Shown: piece by piece, positions 44,202-56,928 of the stretch
How positions within the stretch are numbered: position 1 is the first letter of the stretch
Layout: every line of letters starts with the position of its first letter
Notes under the pieces: generated by a model
What the model was told of the DNA's origin: nothing
What the model saw: the letters and a program-made list of their open reading frames with translations, nothing else
Database searches by the model: none
Translations under genes and position numbers: made by a program
Origin: Caenorhabditis remanei
Lineage: Eukaryota; Nematoda; Chromadorea; Rhabditida; Rhabditidae
Direction of reading: 5' to 3'
Assembly (NCBI RefSeq): GCF_010183535.1
Contig: NC_071333.1
Span: 13,638,587-13,702,586 of the forward strand
Length of the DNA: 64,000 nt

Positions 44202-47200
44202 TTAAAATCGGTGGTTTCTGACAGGATGCTGATCTGAGAGGTGACTACTTGGTCCAGGGTTAGATGGAAGATCATTGTAGACTGGAGGACTATTTTCGTA
44301 ACTGCTGTATTGTGGAGGTGTTGGTCGAGGGTGGTATGAATTTGGCGCATGGTGGTCATAGTAGGTTTCTGGAAGGCTTGTAGGACAATCTGGATACATT
44401 ACAGCAGGGGAGTGATACATTGGCGAGTTGTATGTTTCTGAAAAAACATAACTATTGTCAATGAGCTCAGTTAGCAAGTCAATAAAATCCTACTCACTCG
44501 ACGAATCTCTGCCAGAACTGTTACAATATGACTCCGCCATAGAATCATCACTCAATGGTTGTGACCATTGTTCCCCCGCACCTTCATATGTTTCTCCACT
44601 GCTATTCAGAATCTCACTTCTTGGTGTTGCCATACTAAGGTGACCAAATTGGTTCTGAAACTAGTCTCGTATAAAATAAACCTGATGGATAGAGAAACTA
44701 ACCTCTAGGTAAGCATTGTATCGAGGGTAAGCGGTCCTGCTACGTTCTCTCTTCTCATATATCATTTTGAGAATATTGGTAGCCAAGTTTGCTGAAATAT
44801 TATCATTTTTAGTAATCATCGATCACAACAGAACATTTCATTCATACCTAAATCAGGATGAGTCACTGATTGCATCTGAACATTTTGCAACATTTTGGAA
44901 AGTGTATCATCTCTGTCCAAAACATCTGCCATTCCTTCATGATGCATCAAATTATAAATTAGGGCTAGTGTAGATGACTTTGTATTTTCTTCAATGTTCG
45001 CTTTTTGGAGTACAAAAATTGGAAGAGTGTGCCCATCGCCCATCCGACTATTTTCAGGTGTTTGCAAGAAAAAGACAACCTGAAAAAGGTTCATTGTAAT
45101 TAAAGGCACATCATGAAAAACTCATCACCTCATTCAAAATATCTTGATCTCTGGTAATCGACCGCAGTATTTGAATGCATAAGTGCACAATATCCTTCAC
45201 ACGAACGCCTTCTATCACTTCTTGCTGAAAAAGATATTGTTCAACTACCAGTCTATAGATGTCTACAAACCACATTCAATTGTGTGCAGGCTACTCGTAA
45301 AATATGAATCAACTGCTCCACAAATCCTATCTCGCCAATCCTACATAGGCGGAATGGAGCGAGTAACACATTTTGTGAAACAACTTTGAGTAATAACTGA
45401 AAAACACCATTTGATGGGAGATTAAGAAAGGTCTTGTTACTTACACCTAGGGTATGTTTTAGTAATAACGGTCTCATGGTAAGCAGTTTGTGTAGAAACA
45501 ATGCAGGGTCTCGGAACACGAAAGCTTGAACCTTATCACTCATCGCATGTCCCACACATAGATTCTTTAGAGTGCAAATTAAACTTTCCTGGAATGATAA
45601 AAATAGTTTACTTGAAAATACGAAAATCGTCACTAACAACATAATCCTCCATTTGTTGCGCTTCTTTGTCTCTCAAGTCAGCCATATCTTTTGTTGCGAG
45701 TGCAAGCGCTCGAACCAAGTTCACAACTCCATGATTTCCACACATGAACTCCTGAAAAGTGAGAATTAGATCACATTGGGTTATTCAGACTACCTTGTTC
45801 GGTCTATTGTTAGCAACCAAGTTAGACATAATTTGTCCAGAGTAGAGCCGAATGATTGCATTTCTAGAGTTGACTAGTTCCAGCAAAGATTTGAGTAGGA
45901 TATCTTCTTTATGTTTGCTGGGAACATCACTAATGTTTCTCAACGTTTCCAAAGTAGATAAAACGAGTCGAGGACTTCCATGTGATAGTAGGTTTGCTAG
46001 AATCTGCCGTCCACCAAAAGCCACAAGGTTTGGTGCATCCTGAATATGTATAACGTATTGTAAAGTTTCACAAGCAAAAAAAAACTCACAAAGTTGGAAA
46101 ATGTCTTCAAAAGCTGTGTTGTCCTCCAAAGCAAGTTTTCATACCCTCTGTGTTGGAGGATAAGTAACAACTTCTGTGGTCCTCCCATTCTAACAAATTT
46201 TATCTTCTGGTCATTATTTTTCTCACATAAAACTCTGATCAAGTCTACGATGACAGGAAGAAGCTTCTCCGATTTTTCAGCTTCTAGCCATGGCGTCACA
46301 TGCTGCAATAAATTGTCATTATTGTTTTTTTATGTTTCATCTTAATTCTTACAATGATCGCATCTTGCTGACGCGCGATGGTCACACTTTGTCCCCCTCT
46401 CTGCTTATCGGACAGAATCGAATGCATGGTGAGAATCGCATATTTGTAGATGGAATTCGGAAAGGTACTGTAATAGAAAAAACATCTTATATATAACTTT
46501 CACTTTCCGATAGTTCTCACCCAATGTGTCTGATAAGATTGGGAATGATATCAGGCTGCTCGCTAATTGCACGGGTGACAAGATCGATGCCTTCTTGACG
46601 GTTACAGATATTGAAAAGTGTACCGAGAGAGAATCGGATGATGTTCTAAGTGACAAGAATATGAGAGAAAAGATACGAAAAAATGATCAATTACCGGGTG
46701 ATCGACCTTGTCGCGAAGTAAGTCACGAAGTGTGAAAATGACTCGTGGATCGACAATACGCGCCTCATTCTGACGACGTAATGGGTCGCATTCCATTTTT
46801 GCAATGTTTTGCATAAGAATCACGGCTTTGTGCACAACTTCCTGGAAAGGATTTTTATGATTGTCACATTAAAGTAAAAGTTGTAATTGTGAGCTAATGG
46901 TATTGGTATGAAACTATCATACACGTCAGAAAATGTTTTTGAAAATTTAACTCACATTATCTTGGTCCTTCATTAGCATAGTCAATTCTGGAATTGCACG
47001 AACTGTGTTGTACTGACCATCCGTCGGACTTTTGGTGATCCCATCAAACTTTTGTTTTTGCTGAAAAAATACTATTACTTTATCACTCATAAAAATTAGA
47101 TCTTACTTGATCTGATAGATTTGGAACCGGCTCATAGTCTGCCATCGATGACATTCCGGATAGATGAGATGACGGATGCAGAGATGAAATAATAGATGGA

Positions 47201-47626
47201 GCCTGAAATCGAAACACATAAATCTTTGTTTCTATCTCTTTGCTCCTATCAATACCTCGCTGTGATTCATGGTTTGAAAACCGCTGTCGAAGTTGTGATT
47301 CTGCCACATATCGACTTTTCGGTGACCGGCAGAAGGTGTTCCGCCCATTTGATTGTCCGAATAACTTGATGAATCTTGTTCCCTGAAAAGGAAGTAACTT
47401 CGAGAAAGGCGCGAAAAAAATGATTTGATTTGTGGTGACAGGTTTGAGTGATAAGACAACTTTCACCGTCTCAACTTTAGAGACGCCAGACGTTTTTTCG
47501 TAGTTTAAAAACGCCAAAAGTAACATTTGAAACTTTCTTATTGAAAAAATGAACTCACATTGTGAACGACGACTCGGACAAGTTCGTATCGTCATGATTA
47601 TTAACTAGGTTCGGATCTAGGTCCAT
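44202..47626 (-). CDS. bar-1: Beta-catenin BAR-1 (Wnt signalling effector)
   Basis: Armadillo-repeat protein, roughly 800 residues, minus strand. The ATG at 47624-47626 is 9 nt downstream of a TTTTCAG acceptor at 47636, a likely trans-splice site. The N-terminus is Ser-rich and includes DSGFQT (about 47290), resembling the phospho-degron of beta-catenins. The central exons (44.8-47.0 kb) encode tandem armadillo repeats, e.g. [21 protein letters not shown] and [14 protein letters not shown]. The C-terminus is Pro/Tyr/Ser-rich ([18 protein letters not shown]), as expected for a transactivation region. BAR-1 partners the TCF factor POP-1 in canonical Wnt signalling in the nucleus. It is convergent with pgp-10. 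More than 5 kb of non-coding DNA lies upstream, fitting a developmentally regulated gene. The name follows from the armadillo structure and the lam-2/pgp-10 neighbours. Confidence 0.9.
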
Positions 47627-47635
47627 CCCAGTTCT

Positions 47636-50600
47636 CTGAAAATCATCTTGTTATCGATAAGCCATCAATTTCTCAAAACACAACAAAAAATAAGGCAAAA
47701 AAAGAAGAGAAAAGATATATATCTCGTGGATCTTATCAAAACTTGAAAAATGATAGACGGAACAAAGAAAAAAAGAAAAGAAAAACTGAATGAACGAAAT
47801 GTTTGAAAACATTACAAATCTGCTGGGCACAAGGAAGAGTGTGTGGTGATGGGGCGGTGAAATAGTGAGATAGAGAGTCTGAGAGTTGTGTAATGAAGAA
47901 AAAGCAACAATAGAATTGAGAGCGGTTTGTACCTAGCCGAGAGTAGGAATCCTATATTGATATCAGATGGCTCTAACTTCACTAAACTTTGACCACTTAT
48001 TCGATTCTTCTCGATTGGAAGATATTCTCTTATTCTCATTCTCCGTTTTTTTTGTTCACTTTAAACCTTCAATCACCTATCAGCGAGTAAGCAGCAAAAG
48101 GTGTGAAATTGGCTAATAAAATTGGAGGTATGTTTCAACAATAATGATATCTATAGTGGATGGAGAAGGCACAGTCATCAGTGGGTTTGAAGTGAACAAA
48201 CGGGAAAAAGAAAAAGGGAGAGAAACAACTTTGATAAGGATGTATTTGGGAGAAGAACTGGGATGATTGAAAAGGAAGAAACATAAGTGGAGAATAGCTT
48301 AGCGATAAATTATCAGTTGGGATAATTGGACGACTCTTATTTATCAAGTCCTTCGTTTTATTCGTTTATGCATTCATTTATATCATATCAGCATAACGAC
48401 CCAGATATTCTGTTTTTTTTTCTTGGTTTTATTGGAAAGTCAAATAAAATAATATTTTTATTATTGTCCGCATGAGATTTTATGATCTTATCTATATTCT
48501 AGAAAGGGACAAGCAGATATCTGTAGAAAAGAAAGGAATCTCGAATCGTATTGAAAAAAATGAAAAAAACGTGTGAACAGTACAACAATCAAAAATGAAA
48601 GTGGTTTTTTGACAGTTTGAAAAAAAAATGTAAAAAACGATAAATTATTGAAAACGTTTCTTTCTAAGAAAAACCTTGAAAATACAGCTGTTCACCGCCT
48701 GAGTACTATATTCCCACTGATTAATTTTAATGATTTTACAACTCCGGAAAATAGCAACATTTACGTTGAGAAAAAGCCATTAAACGGAATAGTTTGTTTA
48801 AGAAGTCGGTAAAAGTGTTGCAGCGGGTGCCTCGTGTATTAACTGATAACAGTATTTTCCTTATGAGCAATCGGAACTGACATCATTAATATGATTTTGA
48901 ACAGTGTTTTGAGCGAATTGAGATTTAGTGAGTACACACTCGTGTATCCGATTTCACATTTCTCAAAACACGTTTTCAAAAAGATCACTCATTCTTTGAG
49001 CACTCATCACTCTTAACAACTTTCTCTGTCTCCCACTTTCTCAGCTTCCATCCTTTAAAATAGAAATCAATCTTCACACTTTTTCCGGGATTTCTTGTTT
49101 TGTTTTCGCAACATTAGGTGTAAGATACAAATGACCAACAATGCAAGGCGCTAAATTTTGTGTCGCCAGTTAGGGAGTGATAAGAAACTGCGAGAAACGA
49201 AAATTTAACACATGATAATAGTATTATCGTTGTCAATTAGGGGAAAGTTATTTAGAGAGACAATGGAATGTGACAGCGTTCGTCTTAAAATTTTCAATAT
49301 TGAACTAGTAGTGATAAACACACAATAGTATGATCTTGTGAAAAACTATACTCTCTTTAAAAGCAAGATTCTTAAGAATATCCCATTCGAAAACAGTTCA
49401 CAGCCTCATAATGACACGAAACAGAGACGCATGCCGTCAGTCTTTTTTTACATGAAACATTCTTATTCTGCAAAACCGTTATCGAGTTCATGTGACTTGT
49501 CGAGATTGTTATTATAGATAGAGAAATACAGAAAAAGTAGCGAACAGGATGAAAATTTAAGAGAAGCGGAGAAAAAGAAGATGGAAATTTCACATAAGAA
49601 CAAAAAGCGAATGACGATAAAGACGAAAAGATTCATCATTTTTTCCCTTCATTCCGTTTTTTTCATCTTCATTGACGCCTTAATATTTAGTCGTAAATTT
49701 TTCGCGCGTAATGAAACATAAATGAGAGAAAATAAGAGAGATGGAGGGGATCACATCAAAAATGAGGTAGACAGTTGTGTGAGGAATACCATCTTGAACC
49801 TCATTTTAGGAAGTACGATAGGAATCAGCGGCCGGGTGTCCCCTCTCCCTCTCTTCTTGTCTTTTCTTTCCCCAGCAGGGCACGAGGACAACATGAAAAA
49901 TTATCCATTATTCTGTTTCTCGGCCAGTACATTACATTACATTTTCCTCTCAATTTCTAACACCTAAACGAAGGAAAGAAGAGGCAAATATATTTTAGTG
50001 CAATTTTTTAGTGTCGTGTGTCGACTGTCAACGCTAAACGTTTAGGGGAGATTGATAAGGTCGTTCAGTCGTTTAGGGAACTGTGAAGTGGGAGAAATAA
50101 AGAATGAAAATAAGGAAAAAACAGAAATTCAAATTAAAGTATAGAATGGAAAAATATAACTACATATATTGAAACACCAGCTTATGTTTTATGTCTACCA
50201 CATAATAATTGAAGGGTTCCACAAAATTAGAACTGCAAAAAATGGAGTCTCAAGTGTCTTTCAAATTGTACCCTTTTTTAGAAGTACAACTAGTATTTAT
50301 TCTGAGCAGCTGTTCACTTTTTCTCAAATCCTGGCACCAGATTCAGATCAGGTCATATCTAATTACAGAACCCAAGTTGTGGAGCATCAACCAATTGGAA
50401 ATCAAACGAAGTTCTTGACAGAGAGCCCGAGAAAATGCAGAAAACCAATAACGATTTCTCGAGAGTTGATGGGATTTGAAAGAGATTGAAAAATTCAAAG
50501 TGGATGGATAAGTCAGCGGGAGAGAATGTGTGAGTTCTAATGTCAGCGGAGGTCCAGGAATGTAAAGTCGTTTGTGAAAAGGTCAGTGGGAGAGAAGACT

Positions 50601-52896
50601 CTTCTAAAATCCACCAAATTTTATTGAGCCATCTGAATTGCCACATATTTCATAGAAAAGTAAGAGAGACGGAGGTGAATGCTGGAAGAATATGAAGAAT
50701 TGGAAGGAGGAGAAGACGAACTCTCGATAATCAATTGTACATCGCAAAAGCTATAAACTTGCGTGGGAGTACTTGTGTTAGTGTCAATCTTCAATGTCAG
50801 CATTAATGTTTGTGTTACAAATCTTGTTACTACATTTTACAATATGTTTGTTATCAAGAACCCAATTAAAAGATGCAACTGGAGAAAAGAGAAGAAAGGG
50901 TCGAGAAAACAGAAGCAGTGTCAATTTTAGTGTCAACTAGCGGAATCAAAGGACCGCTTTCTTGATTTATCACCAAAAGTTGTGTCACAAAATTTGTCTT
51001 CTTGTATGTAATCATTGTAGCCGAATGTAACAGCTGTTTTTGAAATTAAACAGAAACAGCGAACGAAGATATGTTGAATCAAAAAGTTAGTTTTGTTTGT
51101 TTTTATTCATATATAAAAAATATAGAAAAATAACTTTTCAGATTATAATTAAGAGAACCTTAAAAAACCTCTAACAGAGAAAAATCAAGTGATTAACTAT
51201 GAACAGACATTTGACTGGTGTAAAGTGTTGCAGAAAAAACTTCAGACTGGCTTTCCAAAAACATAATCCTACAATAATTCAAGGTTCGGGGAAAAAAGTC
51301 AAAGTCAGAGAAAAACAAAAGGGAAGGAAGAAAAATGGAAACAAAATTCTTCCGTTTTCCGAGCTTCTAGGGGTGTGCACCATCTCCCTTCACGGCTACC
51401 CCCAAATAATCCCCAACGGGAGTGTTGGTGGTGGAGGCACCCAAGGCACAATTGATAAATGGTCTTGGCCACTTTTAGGGCTAAAGTAAAATATGGGCAG
51501 TAACTGAAGGGCCGTTGTCTTCTTTTCTCGCTTCGTATCTGCCACCATCGAATGAAGAAGGATTGGCTCAACTCAACAGATCTTTTTCAAGATCGATGCG
51601 CCCCTTAGGAAACGATTGGAGAGAAAAATAGGAATGGATGCTCAGACCCCTCCTTCTCCTCCTCTCAACTCATCAATAGTTTTATGATATGAGAAGAAAA
51701 CGAGGATTGAGGGGAGCGCAATTTTGCTATTTTTATTAGTAATGCGCGAGGAATGTGTACAGGTGGCGCTAATGTGTTAAACGATTAGAATCGAGAAGAA
51801 AACGAGGAATTGAATGAAGATGGGGGAAGATGAAGAGAAGAGTGTGCGGTGGAGATTGTTTCAATTCTTTCAAAAAAGCAGCTGAAGGAAGAAGAAGGCG
51901 ACAGCCGGCGGCAACATTCGATAGAGGGGTGTGAATATGGTGAGCTGTCAAGTAGAAGAATGATGAATACGGTAAACGGATGGAAATCCGTCGAGAGGGC
52001 AAAACGATGAGGATGCGTCTCTTTTCTCTTTGCGGCATTCATCAGGCAGACGGCGTGCACACTTCCAGCTGTCATCAAGAACCCTTCTAAGATTGAACAT
52101 TGACCGATCGTTTTCTTTTTGTCGCATTCTAAATAAGACACTTTTTTCTCACACACTGCCAGATTTGCAACATGTGTCGATTAAGATGTGTCGATCAAAA
52201 TGGTAGGTCAAGACAGTTCAAACTCACGGTCAAGTAGGAAATTGAAAAGTGATGCTGCTGAAAAAATATGAATTTAAAAAACGTGAATCGTTCACTCCAG
52301 ATATTCTTCTGACGTAAATATCCAGTATATCTAGATTGGTCGGCTCACAAAATGCAGCTCCGTTGCTGGAATTGAAATAAGGCAGATCTGGGAACCAGAT
52401 TCAGAATATTAAAATTTTCAGGGATATAAGTTTTGAGTCCACACAAATCTGCGTCAGAGTTGCTGAAAAAACATTGTTAGTCAAGACACTTTCTATCAAA
52501 TCCAGTTGCTTTCTACTTTTCTACTTTTGATCGATTTCCCTTTTTTAATTTTGATCAGATAATTTCAATAACTTTCGGCTTTAACGCTCACAATTTTGTT
52601 GAAACGTTTTGCTTTTATTTTCACTCGGCCTTCATAGTTCCCAAGTATCTGCTTTTAGATAGCAACAACGCGTGCCTCACTCCAATAGAAGCTCGAAATT
52701 TTCAAACCATTATGTGGAATTTGAAATATGCTATTTGCTTCGAGCACGTATAAAACTTGAATACAAGTGTCCAAACAGAACTTGTGTAATATCATCCAAA
52801 AACTTTCGCCTAGCAATAATTCGATTTGTTTTGAACGACGTGAACACTGTGCTGGAAAACTTTTGCTAGAAAATATAAACGACGCCAGATGTAATT
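47636..52896. other. Long non-coding region upstream of bar-1
   Basis: About 5 kb with no gene I can support. Overlapping frames on both strands at 51.2-52.2 kb lack coding features. The region around 51.3-52.1 kb is more GC-rich than its surroundings. A 10-bp inverted repeat with a 29-base loop (49759-49807) contains a TGAGGTAG word. The interval probably carries bar-1 enhancers. Confidence 0.45.
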
Positions 52897-53929
52897 ATGG
52901 GGATTGACATTTCTCGACTGAAACTTTACAAAACATCCTTGACCGTTTCGGTAACTGCTCGTGAAGCTGTGAAGAGCTCTCTGTAAGCATTATTTTAATT
53001 GGAACACATATTAGGTAAAAGTTGAAGTGAAAATTATACACATAGAAATTTGAAAAATTATTCAATTTTGAAGCTAGTTTGAGATTTTTCAGATCGAGAA
53101 CGCAGATGCTTTCTGTGTACTAGATGGTCCTACTCCTTACTCTCTGAAAAAGGGCGAGGCTTTTTCATCGTCAATAAATTTGTTGTTTTCAGAAATGGTT
53201 ATCCGACGCTGGGATGATCTTAGCGCAGAGTCTAAGCAAAAAAAACAAAAATTTTACCATGGGGTGTAGACAGTTGCCTGGATGTTAGTTCTGGAGAATG
53301 TGACGAGAAAGCTAGCAACACTTAACATAGTCAAAAAAAAAGATGCAAAAGGAGATGTCGAACAGGAAAATCCATTGAAGAAAAAACGTTGCAACAAAGA
53401 CGACGGTAATGGAGCAACTAAAAGAATTTTTATTTTTTTGTTGTTGTAAATACAACATTTTAACCATTTATATGAACATTCTTTAAACGAAATTATGTAA
53501 TTTTTCATTTTTTGGAGTGGCTCCGCGGTAAGGAAAAGAGGCAGTCATTCCTGAAGAGAAAACTGCTCAGCTAAAACCCGAGTATCTTTTCAAATAGTCG
53601 GGTCCAATTGTCACCTCTTTCAAGCATGCAAAATCTACGACTCCAAATTACCAATGAAACAGTTCGATGATGGAATGGCAGAACTTCGTAAGCTTTTCTA
53701 AGAAAGATCTGTATTTCCCTATAATTATTGAAATGTATAATCTTCATTTACAGCACTCGGCATGTGTACAGTATGCCGTCACTTCCTCATCCAACAGCAC
53801 ACAAGGAATTTTTACCACCATAACCTGCCATCACTTAAGAAGAATGTTAAATACATCGCAGATATTCCACAATGCCGGTTTCTGCCAAGCCACTCTTCTT
53901 CCTATGCTCCTTCATCTTGTCCCAGCTGA
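52897..53929 (+). pseudogene. Decayed or unusual zinc-finger-like gene
   Basis: Coding-like pieces occur on the plus strand but do not join cleanly. A possible first exon (52897-52982, MGIDISRLKLYK...) ends at GTAAGC in phase 2. The next frame, after TTTTCAG at 53092, runs IENADAFCVLDGPTPYSLKK and onward, is broken by one TAG at 53267-53269, and then continues in the same frame through a lysine-rich stretch to 53446. A later exon ends at GAACTTC/GTAAGC (53687), and a 66-bp intron joins it in phase to LGMCTVCRHFLIQQHTRNFY, which has CxxC and histidines spaced like a zinc finger, ending at TGA 53927-53929. The phase mismatch and in-frame stop favour a pseudogene. A real gene with exons I mis-joined is possible. 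I do not recognise the family. Confidence 0.4.
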
Positions 53930-54356
53930 CTACTTTCCAGAAGAATATTGCTATTTAAAGAGAGCCAAAAGTGCAATCGATTTGCGAAACAGTAGTATTG
54001 GAACAAAAACTATTACAAAACTATTACTATAATGTTTTATCAAAATATCAGCATAAACCATTGTTCACGGTCTCAACCTAGTCGTTCGAATTTGTTTGCA
54101 AACTACACAATCACTACTTATAATATTCTGAATACACAAATTTATGGATCATTACTCACAAGATTTTGTTTTTATTCTATCATCCATTCATTGTTTCTCT
54201 TGTTTTTACATTCATTGAATGAATTTTGTGCTGCTGGGTTGACCACATAAAATCAACTCGTTACCTAGAAAATATATTCAAAATGATATGTGGATATGGT
54301 TGTCCTGAAAGTTATACTCGCACAATTGAGAGAAGAAAAAACACAAAAAAGTTCGG

Positions 54357-54428
54357 TGCCTCATGCTGGAATCGAACCAGCGACCTTCTGTTTACTAGAC
54401 AGACGCTCTGCCACTGAGCCAATGAGGC
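54357..54428 (-). tRNA. tRNA-Thr (anticodon AGT)
   Basis: 72-nt minus-strand tRNA. The acceptor stem is GCCTCAT/ATGAGGC with discriminator A. The D arm is GCTC/GAGC. The anticodon stem TCTGT/ACAGA encloses the loop CTAGTAA, giving anticodon AGT (Thr). The T arm is GCTGG-TTCGATT-CCAGC. There is no intron, and CCA is not encoded. A T-run terminator follows (plus-strand AAAAAA at 54345-54350). All stems pair perfectly, so it should be functional. Confidence 0.97.
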
Positions 54429-56090
54429 GCGTGGTTCTCTCTCATTGCGTTGACATCAAAAGAAGAGGAACGAGGCAAAAAGAAAAAGTAGAGATGTGTC
54501 AGTAGCGGAACTGGGGAGGACACACGGAGGACATTGCGACCACCAACGGAAAACGCTTCGTCTTATTGGAATACTGAACTCAGCAAGAAACCTGAATGTT
54601 TTTTGAAGAATTTGGTAACTGAAACTTCCTAAAATACATAGTGATGTTTTGTTATTGAATTTCTCTTTTTTTTATAAAGCACGTTTTCTCAACAAATATA
54701 TAAATGTTTGATTATAAATGATTTGAACACTGTTTGTGATGAATATTTATTAAAATTTAACCTGATACAATGCAACTAAAATTGAAACACTTTGCATATT
54801 GTGATTTCACTATTTTTTTCTGTTACCGTGGCTATAGTACTTGAGAAAGAGTTCAGAATGTTTTCACAAGTAAGGTTGCCTCTATTCACACGGAAAATAG
54901 GATAAGAAGATTTCATTAATTTGAAACAACACCGACAGAGTTTTTTGAAATTGACTATAACAGACAAGGCAGACAAGCTAAGAAACATTAAAAGAATGAA
55001 AAATGTTGTTAGTCAAGAACTGACAGATTCATCTGGGCATAAAGATTTCATAATTTGCAGAATTTGAAGGAAAATCCACGACCCAGAGCATGATGAACGA
55101 GAACATGAGGAGTGAAAGAGAAGTACCTAAGAAGACTTGAGTAGGAGTCCAGGTTGTCGTCAGAATCAGGGGTGCAGTTCTCTTTCGGTAGTTTTCAGTC
55201 ACATTTTCACAAGTTTCATAACTCTTTCATTCTTCACCGTCCACACTGAAACTCATGCCAAGGGAAGAAGAGAGGGCAAAACCCCAGAAGTCTCCGGGTT
55301 ACAAGTTAATCTTTACTAATAATATTCAACAGATTCCGCCTGTCTGTTTGTATGTTGCCAGCCATAACTCCCTCCGTACCGGGCCGATTTTTATGAGACC
55401 TGGATAGATAGATTTGAAATTTGACTTAGTTGATGCCCGAACTTTTCTTTTTTCAAAAAAGTTAATTTTGACGTCTTCTGGAGACGATGACGTTTTTAGT
55501 GATAAATTGCTTTGAGAGAATGAGAAAAGGTGTGTCCCGACAGGGTGGTAGAAAACCCAAAATATCAAACTAATACTACTGACTCGGTGTTTCTTGACTA
55601 CATTCTCGGAAGCGCCCCGGCCGCGCGTATTTGGTGTAGCGGTCTACGTAGATGACTCACGCGTATGGGGAGATGAGTTCGTTCCCGCCAGGTCGGAGAT
55701 GTTTTTTTGGTTTTTTGCTATAGGAAGGTAATTTATTGAGGAGCTTTTGTATTTAAATTGAGGGAATATCAGTGGCTAGGACGAAAAATTTGTCAACAAT
55801 TTTGTTATCGTCAGAGATATTGTCAAATTTACAACGATGACACCATGTATCGATGAGTCGACGGAAATTCCGGTAATTTGAAATTGAAATTGGCCAAAAG
55901 ACTACCGTAATCCAAAGACTCATATTTCATTAAGAACACACCAGACAGAAAGCACTTCCAGCGTCCCTGGCGGTATTTGCGGAATCAAAAGTTCGATTGA
56001 ATTTTGAACCCTGCCTACATAAATAATGGGAAGAAGGAAAACCGGAAAAGCTTTTTTTTCTGATAGCGAAGCTTTCAAAATTTTCTGGAG
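54429..56090. other. Intergenic region entering repeat territory
   Basis: No gene seen. Around 55330-55400 there is a CTGTCTGTTTGTATGTTGCC-type sequence, which I associate with dispersed Caenorhabditis repeats. A short GC-rich patch lies at 55613-55670. The rest is AT-rich. Confidence 0.4.
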
Positions 56091-56600
56091 GAGGGAGACA
56101 ACATCGCCGCCGATCAGTCAAAAACTCAAAAAGAGTACATAAAGAGCATTTCTTTGCAGATATTTAAGAATTTTGCCAATTTTTGTGGCGCACTTTCAGA
56201 TACAAAAGAGTATTGGTATCAAAATAGACTGAATAAGATGGTAGTTCAATTTTTGAACTTAGAAGTATGTAAAATAGTTTTAGTTTTGAAGTGTTTCAGA
56301 AAAGAGAGGCGGCATCGCCGCCGAACAGTTAGAAATTCAGAAAGCGGAACTTTTCGGATCAAACCAGAGTAAGAAGAAGATTTCCGTGTATATGGAAAAC
56401 ATCTTGAAAGGATTTGGGGATGGAGGCGGCAACGCCGCCGATCAGTCAAAAACTCAAAAAGATACTGTAAGCGAATTTTTTGAAGATGTGAATACGAAAG
56501 TCTCCAAGTTCCTAAGTTTCAGAAAAATGTGTTCAAACATAGAAAAAATAGTAGAACAAATCCCAGCAAAATGGTCAAGAAGTGATGGTGATTTGTGAAA
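56091..56600 (+). repeat. Three diverged copies of a GCCGCCGATCAGTCAAAAACTC module
   Basis: Copies are centred at about 56105-56135, 56308-56350 and 56425-56465. Each has GCCGCCGA(T/A)CAGT(C/T)A followed by AAA(A/T)(C/T)TCAAAAAG or similar. Copies 2 and 3 form perfect GGCGGC/GCCGCC hairpins with three-base loops. An open frame through the third copy (56386-56598) may be residual coding sequence, but no protein family is recognisable. Confidence 0.65.
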
Positions 56601-56854
56601 TTTGGTAGCCCGGTTACCTTCAAAAAAGGAAACTAATTATAGAAGTGAAAAAACCACTTATGCTGAATTCCATATTCCACAGGAAGTAACTCATTGGGAA
56701 AATTTGTCTAAATCTTATCAAAAAACAGAGGTGTTTAAATTGTTCTCTACCGGAACGGGTTGCTTTGCTAACAAAAACTCCCAACAAGTAAAAAGTTATA
56801 CGATCCAGCAGTAGGAGAAAATTCTGAGACCTCGATAGTCTGAACCATTTGAGA

Positions 56855-56928
56855 AGCGCCGCAGGCGCTGTAAAACCCAGAAGGGTGGTGTAAAAAAGGA
56901 GGTTGAGCAGCCGTAGGCTGCGTCAACC
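56855..56928. repeat. Two GC-rich mini-hairpins with three-base loops
   Basis: AGCGCC-GCA-GGCGCT at 56855-56869, and GGTTGA-GCAGCC-GTA-GGCTGC-(G)-TCAACC at 56901-56928, the latter with a 12-bp stem and one bulged G. They share the short-loop GC-stem design of the hairpins at 30351, 56308 and 56425. Confidence 0.75.

Noticed and set aside
51199..52156. Frames upstream of bar-1 on both strands
   Set aside because: Overlapping, no splice structure, compositionally odd; treated as non-coding.
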